Shown one piece after another: positions 51,163 through 59,205 of a stretch of DNA of 64,000 nt (its first letter is position 1; every line of letters starts with the position of its first letter). A program made the position numbers and the translations under genes. Origin of the DNA: Actinomadura sp. NAK00032 (GTDB taxonomy: Bacteria > Actinomycetota > Actinomycetes > Streptosporangiales > Streptosporangiaceae); NCBI RefSeq assembly GCF_013364275.1, contig NZ_CP054932.1, forward strand, positions 6,262,001 through 6,326,000. Reading direction: 5' to 3'. Below the pieces are notes generated by a model. That model was not told where the DNA came from and did not search any database. It was given only the letters and a program-made list of their open reading frames with translations.

Positions 51163-52289
51163 GCCGCACGACCACCCGGGTGTGGGACTACCTGGCGGAG
51201 TACGAGGACGAGAAGGCCGACCTGCTCGACGCCGTCGCGACCGTGTTCGAGTCGGGTCAGCTGGTGCTCGGCCAGAGCGTCCGGGGGTTCGAAGCCGAGT
51301 TCGCCGAGTACCACGGGGTCGCCCACTGCACCGGCGTCGACAACGGCACCAACGCCGTCCTGCTCGGCCTCCAGGCGCTGGGGGTCGGCCCCGGCGCCGA
51401 GGTGATCACGGTGTCCAACACCGCGGCCCCCACGGTCGTGGCCATCGACGCCGCCGGCGCGACGCCGGTCTTCGTGGACGTGAACGAGGGCGACCACCTC
51501 ATGGACACCTCCCAGGTGGCGGACGCGATCACGCCCCTCACGAAGGCCCTGCTCCCGGTGCACCTCTACGGGCAGTGCGTGGACATGGCCCCGCTCGAAC
51601 GGCTGGCCGCCGAGCACGGCCTGCACATCCTGGAGGACTGCGCGCAGGCGCACGGCGCCCGCCACCACGGCCGGACGGCCGGGACGATGGGCGACGCGGC
51701 GGCCTTCTCGTTCTACCCGACCAAGGTGCTCGGGGCCTACGGCGACGCCGGCGCCGTCATCACCGACGACGCGGACACCGACGCGAACCTGCGCCGGCTG
51801 CGCTACTACGGGATGGCGGAGAAGTACTACGTCGTCCGGACGCCGGGGCACAACTCGCGTCTCGACGAGGTGCAGGCCGAGATCCTCCGCCGCAAGCTCC
51901 GCCGCCTCGACGCCTACATCGCGCGGCGCCGGGAGGTCGCGCGGCGCTACGAGGAGGGGCTCGGCGACCTCACCGGCCCCGGCGGGCTGACGCTGCCGTC
52001 GACGGCCCCGGGGAACGAGCACGTCTACTACGTGTACGTCGCGCGCCACCCGCGCCGCGACGAGATCATCGAGCGCCTGAAGGCCTACGACATCGCGCTG
52101 AACATCAGCTACCCGTGGCCCGTGCACACCATGAGCGGGTTCGCGAAGCTCGGCTACGCCGAGGGCGCGCTGCCGGTCACCGAGCGGCTCGCCGGCGAGA
52201 TCTTCTCGCTGCCCATGTACCCGTCCCTGTCCGCAGACCTCCAGGACACGGTGATCGACGCGCTGCGCGAGGTGCTGGCCGCGCTCTGA
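51159..52289 (+). CDS. NDP-sugar aminotransferase (DegT/DnrJ/EryC1 family)
   Basis: The 376-residue PLP enzyme transfers an amino group to a keto sugar nucleotide. The PLP Lys is residue 189 in FYPTKVLGAYGDAGA. Other landmarks are HCTGVDNGTNAVLLGLQALGVGPG, LHILEDCAQAHGA and GHNSRLDEVQAEILRRKL. Given neighbours that C-methylate and N-oxidise C3, a 3-aminotransferase role is likely. It starts at a GTG overlapping the nitrososynthase stop, so the two are co-translated. Confidence 0.93.
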   Translation: MSRTTTRVWDYLAEYEDEKADLLDAVATVFESGQLVLGQSVRGFEAEFAEYHGVAHCTGVDNGTNAVLLGLQALGVGPGAEVITVSNTAAPTVVAIDAAGATPVFVDVNEGDHLMDTSQVADAITPLTKALLPVHLYGQCVDMAPLERLAAEHGLHILEDCAQAHGARHHGRTAGTMGDAAAFSFYPTKVLGAYGDAGAVITDDADTDANLRRLRYYGMAEKYYVVRTPGHNSRLDEVQAEILRRKLRRLDAYIARRREVARRYEEGLGDLTGPGGLTLPSTAPGNEHVYYVYVARHPRRDEIIERLKAYDIALNISYPWPVHTMSGFAKLGYAEGALPVTERLAGEIFSLPMYPSLSADLQDTVIDALREVLAAL

Positions 52290-52330
52290 CGGCCGGGACG
52301 GACACGCCTCACCCGCAAAGGAGCCCGACC

Positions 52331-53575
52331 ATGACCGATCGTGCCGACGTGTCCGCGCCCGCCGGCTGCCGCGTCTGCGGGGCAGGCGTCGAGGAGTTCC
52401 TGGACCTCGGCCGCCAGCCGCTGTCCGACCGCTTCCGCGACCCGGCCGACGACGGCGCGGAGTTCTTCTACCGGCTCGCCGTCGGGCGCTGCGGGTCGTG
52501 CACGATGGTCCAGCTCGTCGACGAGGTGCCCCGCGACCTGATGTTCCACGCCGACTACCCCTACCACTCGTCGGGGTCGTCGGTGATGCGGGAGCACTTC
52601 ACGGGCGTCGCCCGCCGGTTCCTCGCCACCGAGCTCACCCGCCCCGACCCGTTCATCGTGGAGATGGGCTGCAACGACGGCATCATGCTGGAGACGATCA
52701 AGGACGCGGGCGTGCGCCATCTGGGCTTCGAGCCCTCCTCGGGCGTCGCCCGGCTGGCCGCCGCCAAGGGCGTGCGGGTGCGGACCGACTTCTTCGGGGG
52801 CGCCACGGCGGCGGAGGTCCGCGCGGCCGAGGGCGCGGCCGACGTCGTCTACGCGGCGAACACCCTGTGCCACATCCCGTACATGCCGTCGGTCTTCGAG
52901 GGCGCCGACGCGCTCCTGGCACCGGACGGCGTGTTCGTCTTCGAGGACCCCTACCTCGGCGACATCGTCGCCAAGTCGAGCTTCGACCAGATCTACGACG
53001 AGCACTTCTTCCTGTTCTCGGCGTCCTCCGTGCACCTGATGGCCGCGGCGTTCGGCTTCGAGCTGGTCGACGTCGAGCGGCTCGCCGTCCACGGCGGCGA
53101 GGTGCGGTACACCCTCGCCCGGGCGGGCGCCCGCACGCCGTCGGAGGCCGTGCGGACGCTGCTCGCCGCGGAGCGCCGGCAGCGGCTGACCGAACCGTCG
53201 GCCCTGCTCGGGTTCGCGGCGAACGTGGGACGGATCCGGGACGACCTCGTCGGCCTGCTGCGCGGCCTGCGGGCCGAGGGGGCCACCGTGGCCGGGTACG
53301 GCGCGACGGCCAAGAGCGCCACGGTGACGAACTTCTGCGGGATCGGGCCCGACCTCGTCCCGTTCGTGTGCGACACGACCCCCGCCAAGCAGCACCGGCT
53401 GACGCCCGGGCGGCACATCCCGGTCCGGCCTCCGACCGCCTTCCGCGACCCCTACCCGGACTACGCGCTGCTCTTCGCCTGGAACCACGCCGAGGAGATC
53501 ATGGCCAAGGAGCAGGAGTTCACGGCCGCCGGCGGGCGCTGGATCCTGTACGTGCCCGACGTGCACCTGGTCTGA
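52331..53575 (+). CDS. NDP-sugar 3-C-methyltransferase (TcaB9/KijD1/EvaC-like)
   Basis: The 414-residue protein has three parts: a zinc-binding N-terminus (CRVCG, Cys13/16, and CGSC, Cys54/57), a SAM-binding Rossmann domain (EMGCNDGIMLETIK, ~108-121), and a C-terminal domain with GYGATAKSATVTNFCGI and KEQEFTAAGG. YHSSGSSVMREHF and the catalytic VHGGEVRYTL are typical of the sugar C-methyltransferases that build branched C3. AAAGGAG precedes the ATG. It ends the cassette, before a strong hairpin. Confidence 0.92.
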   Translation: MTDRADVSAPAGCRVCGAGVEEFLDLGRQPLSDRFRDPADDGAEFFYRLAVGRCGSCTMVQLVDEVPRDLMFHADYPYHSSGSSVMREHFTGVARRFLATELTRPDPFIVEMGCNDGIMLETIKDAGVRHLGFEPSSGVARLAAAKGVRVRTDFFGGATAAEVRAAEGAADVVYAANTLCHIPYMPSVFEGADALLAPDGVFVFEDPYLGDIVAKSSFDQIYDEHFFLFSASSVHLMAAAFGFELVDVERLAVHGGEVRYTLARAGARTPSEAVRTLLAAERRQRLTEPSALLGFAANVGRIRDDLVGLLRGLRAEGATVAGYGATAKSATVTNFCGIGPDLVPFVCDTTPAKQHRLTPGRHIPVRPPTAFRDPYPDYALLFAWNHAEEIMAKEQEFTAAGGRWILYVPDVHLV

Positions 53576-53597
53576 CCGGGGACACGCCGCGCGCGGG

Positions 53598-53631
53598 CGT
53601 GCCGGATCCGGCCGGGACCGGATCCGGCACG
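53598..53631. terminator. Bidirectional hairpin terminator
   Basis: Perfect 14-bp arms (CGTGCCGGATCCGG and complement) with a 6-nt loop lie between the convergent C-methyltransferase and exporter permease stops. Confidence 0.85.
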
Positions 53632-53636
53632 TCGGC

Positions 53637-54485
53637 TCAGGTCCGGCGGCGGTAGGCCAGCACCGCGAGCGGCGCGAACACCACGACCAGGCCCGCGGAC
53701 CACAGCAGGGACCTGGTCACCGGCCCCGCCACCTCGCCGCCGATGAGCAGGCCGCGGCACGCCTCCATGGTGTGGCCGACGGGGTTGATCTTCGCCCACG
53801 CCTGCAGCCAGCCCGGCAGCGTCTCGGTGGGCGCGACCATGTCGGTGCCGAAGGCCAGGGGGAAGATGCTGAGCGCGACGATGGTCTGCACGGAGGCGGT
53901 CTCCTTGATGACCATGCCCAGCAGGACCCAGAGCCAGCTCAGGCTCATGCCGAAGACGATGGTCAGCAGCCCCGCCGCGAGCGCCGAGAGCGGATCGGTC
54001 TCGATCCGGAACCCCAGCAGGTAGCCGAACAGCAGCAGCGTGACAATGGAGACGAGGTAGCGCACCACGTCGGCCAGCACCGAGCCGATCAGCGGGGCCG
54101 AGCGGCTGATGGGCAGGCTGCGGAACCGGTCGAAGATGCCCTTCTTGATGTCCAGGGACAGGTTGACGCCGGTGGCGATCATGCCCGCCATGATCGCCGA
54201 CAGCACCAGGATCGCGGGCAGCGTCCGCTGCAGGTAGGCGTGCGTGGAGCCGGAGACGGCGCCGCCGAACATGTAGACGAAGATCAGCAGGAAGGTGACC
54301 GGCGCGATGACCGCGTCGCTGATGCTGATCGGGTTCCGCTTGATCTTGATCAGGTTGCGCCGGGCCAGCGCGAGGCTGTGCCACAGGAGCGCGTACCGGC
54401 GGTGCGGCGGCGCCTCGTGGCGGACGCGGGCGTCCTCTCCGGCCGGGGCGACCGCGGACGTGGTCTCGGACGTGGTCTCGCTCAT
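53637..54485 (-). CDS. ABC-2 exporter permease, DrrB type
   Basis: The 282-residue membrane protein has six helices and a cytosolic N-terminus. Hallmarks are LLWHSLALARRNLIKIKRNP, IFVYMFGGAVSG, KKGIFDRFRSLPISRSAPLIG (the DrrB/NodJ motif) and MSLSWLWVLLGMVIKET. With the overlapping ATPase it should expel an antibiotic, as DrrAB does with daunorubicin. The start overlaps the ATPase stop (ATGA). Confidence 0.92.
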   Translation of the reverse strand: MSETTSETTSAVAPAGEDARVRHEAPPHRRYALLWHSLALARRNLIKIKRNPISISDAVIAPVTFLLIFVYMFGGAVSGSTHAYLQRTLPAILVLSAIMAGMIATGVNLSLDIKKGIFDRFRSLPISRSAPLIGSVLADVVRYLVSIVTLLLFGYLLGFRIETDPLSALAAGLLTIVFGMSLSWLWVLLGMVIKETASVQTIVALSIFPLAFGTDMVAPTETLPGWLQAWAKINPVGHTMEACRGLLIGGEVAGPVTRSLLWSAGLVVVFAPLAVLAYRRRT

Positions 54486-55450
54486 GCCGGTTCCTCCTCG
54501 TCGTCGTCCTCCTGCTTGGCCGAGCTGCGGCCGGTGAGCGTGAAGAACACCTCGTCCAGGCTCGGCAGCCGCAGCGCGAGCTCGGTCACGCCGATGCCCG
54601 CCGCCTCCAGCTCGCGGACGGTCCGGTTGAGCTCCGCGTCACCGTCCACCTGGACGGTCACGACGTCCCGGCCATGGGCCTCGGCCCGGCGGCCGGCCAC
54701 CCTGCCGATGATGGCGGCGACCTCCTCCAGCCGCTCGGCGTCCTTCGGCCGCACGGAGATGGTCTGGCCCCCGACGAGCGCCTTCAGCTCCGCGGCGGTC
54801 CCGCGCGCGATGACCTGGCCGTGGTCGATGACCACGATGTCGTCGGCCAGCGCGTCGGCCTCCTCCAGGTACTGCGTGGTCAGCAGCACGGCCCCGCCGC
54901 CGTCGGTCATCGACCGGATCATCCGCCACACGTCCCCGCGCTTGCCGGGGTCCAGGCCGGTCGTCGGCTCATCGAGGTAGATGACGGCCGGCCGGCCGAT
55001 GAGGCTCGCGGCCAGGTCGAGGCGGCGCCGCATCCCGCCGGAGTAGGTGCCGACCTTCTGCCCGCCAGCGTCGGAGAGCTCGAACCGTTCGAGCATCCGC
55101 GCGGCGCGTGCCTGGGACTCCTTTCGGCGGAGGTTGAGCAGCTGGCCGATCAGCGCGAGGTTCTCCAGCCCGGTGAGGTCCTCGTCCACCGAGGCGTACT
55201 GGCCGGTGAGGCCGATCAGTTCGCGCACCCGCGCGGCATCCCGGACGACGTCGTATCCGCACGCCATCGCCCGGCCCTCGTCCGGTTGCAGGAGCGTGGC
55301 CAGAATGCGCACGGCCGTCGTCTTGCCCGCCCCGTTGGGGCCGAGCACGCCGAGCACGCTTCCGGGCCGCGCCGCGAGGTCGACTCCCGCGAGCGCGGTG
55401 GTCTCACCGAATCTCTTGACCAGGCCCTCGGTTTGAAACGCATAGGTCAT
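54482..55450 (-). CDS. ABC exporter ATPase, DrrA type
   Basis: The 322-residue ATPase has Walker A GPNGAGKTT (~38-46), signature YSGGMRRRLDLAASLI, Walker B VIYLDEPTTGLDP and H-loop LLTTQYLEEADALAD. The C-terminal regulatory part (~225-310) includes LPSLDEVFFTLTG, a DrrA hallmark. An acidic DDDEEE tail ends it. The first ~22 residues (YAFQTEGLVKRFG) almost match those of the second exporter ATPase at 60.9 kb, and both share an upstream element. It gives export and self-resistance. Confidence 0.94.
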   Translation of the reverse strand: MTYAFQTEGLVKRFGETTALAGVDLAARPGSVLGVLGPNGAGKTTAVRILATLLQPDEGRAMACGYDVVRDAARVRELIGLTGQYASVDEDLTGLENLALIGQLLNLRRKESQARAARMLERFELSDAGGQKVGTYSGGMRRRLDLAASLIGRPAVIYLDEPTTGLDPGKRGDVWRMIRSMTDGGGAVLLTTQYLEEADALADDIVVIDHGQVIARGTAAELKALVGGQTISVRPKDAERLEEVAAIIGRVAGRRAEAHGRDVVTVQVDGDAELNRTVRELEAAGIGVTELALRLPSLDEVFFTLTGRSSAKQEDDDEEEPA

Positions 55451-55473
55451 GCCGCCGAGCGTGACAGCCGTTG

Positions 55474-55502
55474 CTGGCAGATCGCCTACAGAACGCTTGC
55501 AG
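55474..55502. promoter_or_regulatory. Cluster control element, copy A
   Basis: This 29-bp element matches copy B (61830-61858) at 23 positions. Both have an invariant core CGCCTACAGA and flanking CTGGCA(N) / CT(T/G)GCAG heptamers set 22 bp apart, a two-turn direct-repeat spacing. It lies 23 bp upstream of the DrrA-type start and also within the divergent upstream region of the glycosyltransferase gene. Confidence 0.6.
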
Positions 55503-55608
55503 CGGAATCCGCTTCAATGCGGGCCCTCAATTCATCCTTCAGCAGGCCCTCAGCGCGCCCTTCTAAACTTCGTCGGCACATGCCTCGCCACCGGTGCAAG
55601 GAGTCCAG

Positions 55609-56907
55609 ATGCGCGTTCTGTTCGTGACATTCGCCGCCCCCAGCCATCTGCAGAACATGGTCACGACGGCATGGGCGCTGCAGACCGCGGGGCACGAGGT
55701 GCGGGTCGCCAGCCAGCCCGATCTGGTCGACGCCATCACCTCGACCGGGCTCACCGCGGTTCCGGTGGGCGAGTCGCACGACCTCGCCCAGCAGGTCCAG
55801 GAGATCAACGAGAACCTCGACCAGGAAAATGTCATGGAACCGCAAAACGCGGGCGACGCCGGCCTCGATATGAACGAGTTGCGCCCGGAGAAACTCACCC
55901 GGGAGTACATGCTGAAGGTATTCGGCACGATGACGCCATTCGTCTTCCAGAACTGCTCGCCGGACGCCATGATCGACGACCTGGTCGGATTCGCCCGCCA
56001 CTGGCGGCCCGACCTGGTGGTGTGGGACACCTTCACCTTCGCCGGGGCGATCGCGGCGCGCGCCTGCGGCGCCGCCCACGCGCGGCTGATCGCCGGACTC
56101 GACCTGATGGGCGCCATGCGGACCCGCTTCGTCGCCGACCGCGACCGGCGGCCCGCCGCCGAGCGCGAGGACCCGCTCAGGGACTGGCTGGCGGACCGCC
56201 TGGAACGGCACGGCGCCACGTTCGACGACGAGGTCGCGGTCGGGCAGTGGACGATCACCCCCACGCCCCGCTCGCTGAGCCTGCCGGTCCCGCTGCACTA
56301 CGTGCCGGCCCGGTTCGTCCCCTACAACGGCCGGTCCGTCGTGCCGGACTGGCTGCGCGAGCCGCCGCGCCGCAAGCGGGTGTGCCTCACGCTCGGGCTG
56401 TCCTACCGCGACATGTGGGGCGGCGTCTCCCGGCTCGGCGACATGCTCGCCGCCGTCGCCGACCTCGACGTCGAGGTGGTCGCCGCCCTCAGCGCCGACC
56501 AGCGCGAGGCGCTCGGCGGCCTGCCCGGCAACGTGCGGCTGGTCGACTTCGTGCCGCTGAGCGCCGTGCTGCCGGACTCCTCGGCGATCATCCACCACGG
56601 CGGTGTCAAGACGTTCGCGACGGCCGTGTCCTGCGCCGTCCCCCAGCTGATCGTCCCCGAGGGGCAGTGGGACACCGCCCACCTCGCGCGGCGCGCCGAG
56701 GACGGCGGCTTCGGGCTCGCCGTCGAGGACCCCCGGAGCATCGAGCCCAAGGAGTTCGCGCGCCTCGTCGCCCGGCTGGTGGACGAGCCGTCGTTCGCGC
56801 GGGCCGCGCGGGACCTGCGCCGCGAGACCCTCGCCATGCCCGCCCCCAACGAGATCGTGCCCTCGCTCGAGGCGCTCACCGCCGCGCACCGCGCCCAGGC
56901 CGGCTGA
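55609..56907 (+). CDS. Glycosyltransferase family 1 (antibiotic deoxysugar transferase type)
   Basis: The 432-residue GT-B enzyme has an N-terminal acceptor domain (MRVLFVTFAAPSHLQNMVTTAWALQTAGHEVRVASQP) and a C-terminal nucleotide-sugar domain. The latter has VRLVDFVPLSAVLPDSSAIIHHGGVKTFATAV (with the HHGG pyrophosphate motif) and VPEGQWDTAHLARRAE. It groups with macrolide/anthracycline transferases such as EryCIII and DnrS. It would attach the nitrosugar or another deoxysugar to the aglycone. No EryCII-like auxiliary P450 lies beside it. AGGAG precedes the ATG at 55609. Confidence 0.9.
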   Translation: MRVLFVTFAAPSHLQNMVTTAWALQTAGHEVRVASQPDLVDAITSTGLTAVPVGESHDLAQQVQEINENLDQENVMEPQNAGDAGLDMNELRPEKLTREYMLKVFGTMTPFVFQNCSPDAMIDDLVGFARHWRPDLVVWDTFTFAGAIAARACGAAHARLIAGLDLMGAMRTRFVADRDRRPAAEREDPLRDWLADRLERHGATFDDEVAVGQWTITPTPRSLSLPVPLHYVPARFVPYNGRSVVPDWLREPPRRKRVCLTLGLSYRDMWGGVSRLGDMLAAVADLDVEVVAALSADQREALGGLPGNVRLVDFVPLSAVLPDSSAIIHHGGVKTFATAVSCAVPQLIVPEGQWDTAHLARRAEDGGFGLAVEDPRSIEPKEFARLVARLVDEPSFARAARDLRRETLAMPAPNEIVPSLEALTAAHRAQAG

Positions 56908-56938
56908 GCGCCGCCGCGACCGACGGGAAAGGGAGACC

Positions 56939-58324
56939 ATGAGCCGACCCCACGACATCGCCGGCATCGCCGCCCGGCTGCGCGACACGATCGGCGGCGC
57001 CGTCCACCGCGCCGGCGACGACGGCTACGACGACGCCCGCCTGCCCTGGCGCAGGCTCACCGAGGTCAGCCCGGCCCTGGTGGCCGAGGCGACCGGTGCG
57101 GGCGACGTGCGCGACATCCTGCTCGCCGCCCGCGAGGGCGGGCTGCCGCTGGTCGTCCAGGCGACCGGGCACGGGACCATCCGCTCCTACGAGGGCGGCC
57201 TCATGCTCCGGACCGGCGCCATGACCGGCGTCGAGGTCGACCCGGAGCGCCGGACCGCGCGGGTCGGGGCCGGGGCGACCTGGGGCGACGTCCTCGCGGC
57301 GGCGGCCCCGCACGGCCTGATGCCGCTGTCGGGGACGGCGCTGTCGGTGGGCGTCGTCGGGTACACCCTCGGCGGCGGCGCGAGCCTGCTGTCGCGCCGG
57401 CACGGGTTCGCGGCCGACAGCGTGGTGCGCGCCGAGGTCGTGACCGCGGAGGGCAAGGTGCTGGCGGCCGACGCCGAGGAGAACCCCGACCTGTTCTGGG
57501 CGCTGCGCGGCGGGGGCGGCAACTTCGGGATCGTGACCTCCATGGAGTTCCGGCTGTACCCGCTCACCCACGTCTACGGCGGCATGGCGATGTTCGACAT
57601 CGGGCGGGCCGAGCAGGCGATCGCCCGCTACCGCGAGTGGGCCCCCGGCCAGCCGGACGACCTGAGCACGGCGCTGGTCCTGCTCAAGATGCCGGACTCC
57701 CCGCAGCTCCCCGAGCCGATGCGGGGCATGCGCGCGCTCGGCCTGCGGGTCGTCCACGCCGGCGACGCCGACGAGGCCGAACGCCTTCTCGCCCCGCTGC
57801 GCGCGGCCGCCGGGGAACCGATCATGTACCCGCTGCGGACGATGCCGTGCGCGGACATGACCACGGAGATCTTCGGTCCGCCGCCGCCGCCGATGCTCGT
57901 CGAGAGCAGCATCGACCTGGCCCGGGACCTGCCCGGCGAGCTGGCCGGCGTCTGCGTGGACGCGGTCATGGCGGACGGGCCGGTGGCGGCGGTCGAGCTG
58001 CGCTACTGGGGCGGCGCGATGGCGCGGCCGGAGCCGGGCGCCGGGCCCGTCGGCCACCGCGACGTGCCGTTCTCGATCATCACGGGCAGCGCCCCCGCCG
58101 CGGGCAGGGAGCAGATCACCGAGGCCAGGTCCGCCATCGACACGCTCGTGTCGGCCCTGCGGCCGCACCTCACCGGCGGCGCCTTCCTGAACTTCCTCGA
58201 GGACCCGGACGTGACCGCGACCGCCTACACCGCCGCCGACCACCGGCGGCTGACCGAGGTGAAGCGCGCGTACGACCCCGACAACGTCTTCGCGGGCAAC
58301 CACAACATCCCGCCCGCGCGGTGA
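56939..58324 (+). CDS. FAD-linked oxidase (berberine-bridge-enzyme-like, PCMH domain)
   Basis: The 461-residue flavoprotein has the PCMH FAD-binding domain (~45-215) and a C-terminal BBE motif (AYDPDNVFAGNHNI). His78 in QATGHGT fits the 8-alpha-histidyl FAD site. The position where bicovalent enzymes have Cys (before VGVVG, ~131-141) reads SGTALSVGVVG, so a single covalent bond is expected. No secretion signal is seen. Homologues oxidise sugars or tailoring alcohols in antibiotic clusters (aclacinomycin oxidase, GilR). It lies 31 bp after the glycosyltransferase. Confidence 0.88.
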   Translation: MSRPHDIAGIAARLRDTIGGAVHRAGDDGYDDARLPWRRLTEVSPALVAEATGAGDVRDILLAAREGGLPLVVQATGHGTIRSYEGGLMLRTGAMTGVEVDPERRTARVGAGATWGDVLAAAAPHGLMPLSGTALSVGVVGYTLGGGASLLSRRHGFAADSVVRAEVVTAEGKVLAADAEENPDLFWALRGGGGNFGIVTSMEFRLYPLTHVYGGMAMFDIGRAEQAIARYREWAPGQPDDLSTALVLLKMPDSPQLPEPMRGMRALGLRVVHAGDADEAERLLAPLRAAAGEPIMYPLRTMPCADMTTEIFGPPPPPMLVESSIDLARDLPGELAGVCVDAVMADGPVAAVELRYWGGAMARPEPGAGPVGHRDVPFSIITGSAPAAGREQITEARSAIDTLVSALRPHLTGGAFLNFLEDPDVTATAYTAADHRRLTEVKRAYDPDNVFAGNHNIPPAR

Positions 58325-58370
58325 GGGCGCCCGCCGCGCACGCACCGCTTCCGCCGGCAAGGAGGCCGTC

Positions 58371-59204
58371 ATGACCGAGATCGCCAACACCGCCCAGGCC
58401 GAGTCGTGGAACGGCCACGACGGCCTTCGGCACGCCGCGCAGCCGGACCGCTGGGACCGGGTGAACGGCGTCTTCAACGCCGACCTCTTCGCCGCCGCCG
58501 ACATCGGGCCGCAGGACCGCGTCCTCGACATCGGGTGCGGCAACGGCCAGACGACGCGGCTCGCCGCCCGGCGGACCGCGGCCGAGGCGGTGGGCATCGA
58601 CCTGTCCACCGCCATGCTGGCGACGGCGCGGGCCAAGGCCGCCGCGGAGGGCCTGTCCAACGCGCGCTTCGTGCACGGCGACGCGCAGGTGCACCCGTTC
58701 CCCGACGCCGCCTTCGACGTGGCCGTCAGCAGGTTCGCGCTCACCTTCTTCTCCGAGCCGGTGACCGCGATGACGAACATCGCCCGGGCGCTGCGCCCGG
58801 GCGCCCGGCTGGCCTCGCTGAGCGTCGGCGACTACCGCGACGGGGACTGGCTGAAGGTCTTCACCCACATGATGGCGAACCTGCCCGTGCCGCTCATGGG
58901 CGAGCCGACGCCCAGCGACGGGTTCACCGATCCGGAGGGCATCGCCCGGGTGCTCGACGGGGCCGGGTTCACCCGGGTGTCGACGCACGAGGTCGTCCAG
59001 GTGAGCGTCTGGGGCACCGACGCCGAGGACGCCGCCGACTTCATGCTCTCCTACGGCCGGATCCACCAGATCCTCCAGGGCCTCGAACCCGAGGCGGCGG
59101 CGGAGGTCCGCCGGGCCGTCGCGGGGGCGTTCCGCCCGTTCGAACGGCCCGACGGCGTCCGCATGACCACGCCGGCCTGGCTGACCACCGCAGTCCGCCC
59201 CTGA
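58371..59204 (+). CDS. Class I SAM-dependent methyltransferase
   Basis: The 277-residue protein has motif I VLDIGCGNGQTT (51-62), VGIDLSTAM, the post-motif FVHGDAQVHPFPDAAFDVAVSRFAL, and RALRPGARLASL (Methyltransf_11/25 type). GGAGG precedes the ATG. It is last in a co-directional run glycosyltransferase-oxidase-methyltransferase, so a tailoring O- or N-methylation of the sugar or aglycone is likely. The acceptor cannot be read from sequence. Confidence 0.88.
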   Translation: MTEIANTAQAESWNGHDGLRHAAQPDRWDRVNGVFNADLFAAADIGPQDRVLDIGCGNGQTTRLAARRTAAEAVGIDLSTAMLATARAKAAAEGLSNARFVHGDAQVHPFPDAAFDVAVSRFALTFFSEPVTAMTNIARALRPGARLASLSVGDYRDGDWLKVFTHMMANLPVPLMGEPTPSDGFTDPEGIARVLDGAGFTRVSTHEVVQVSVWGTDAEDAADFMLSYGRIHQILQGLEPEAAAEVRRAVAGAFRPFERPDGVRMTTPAWLTTAVRP

Positions 59205-59205
59205 C

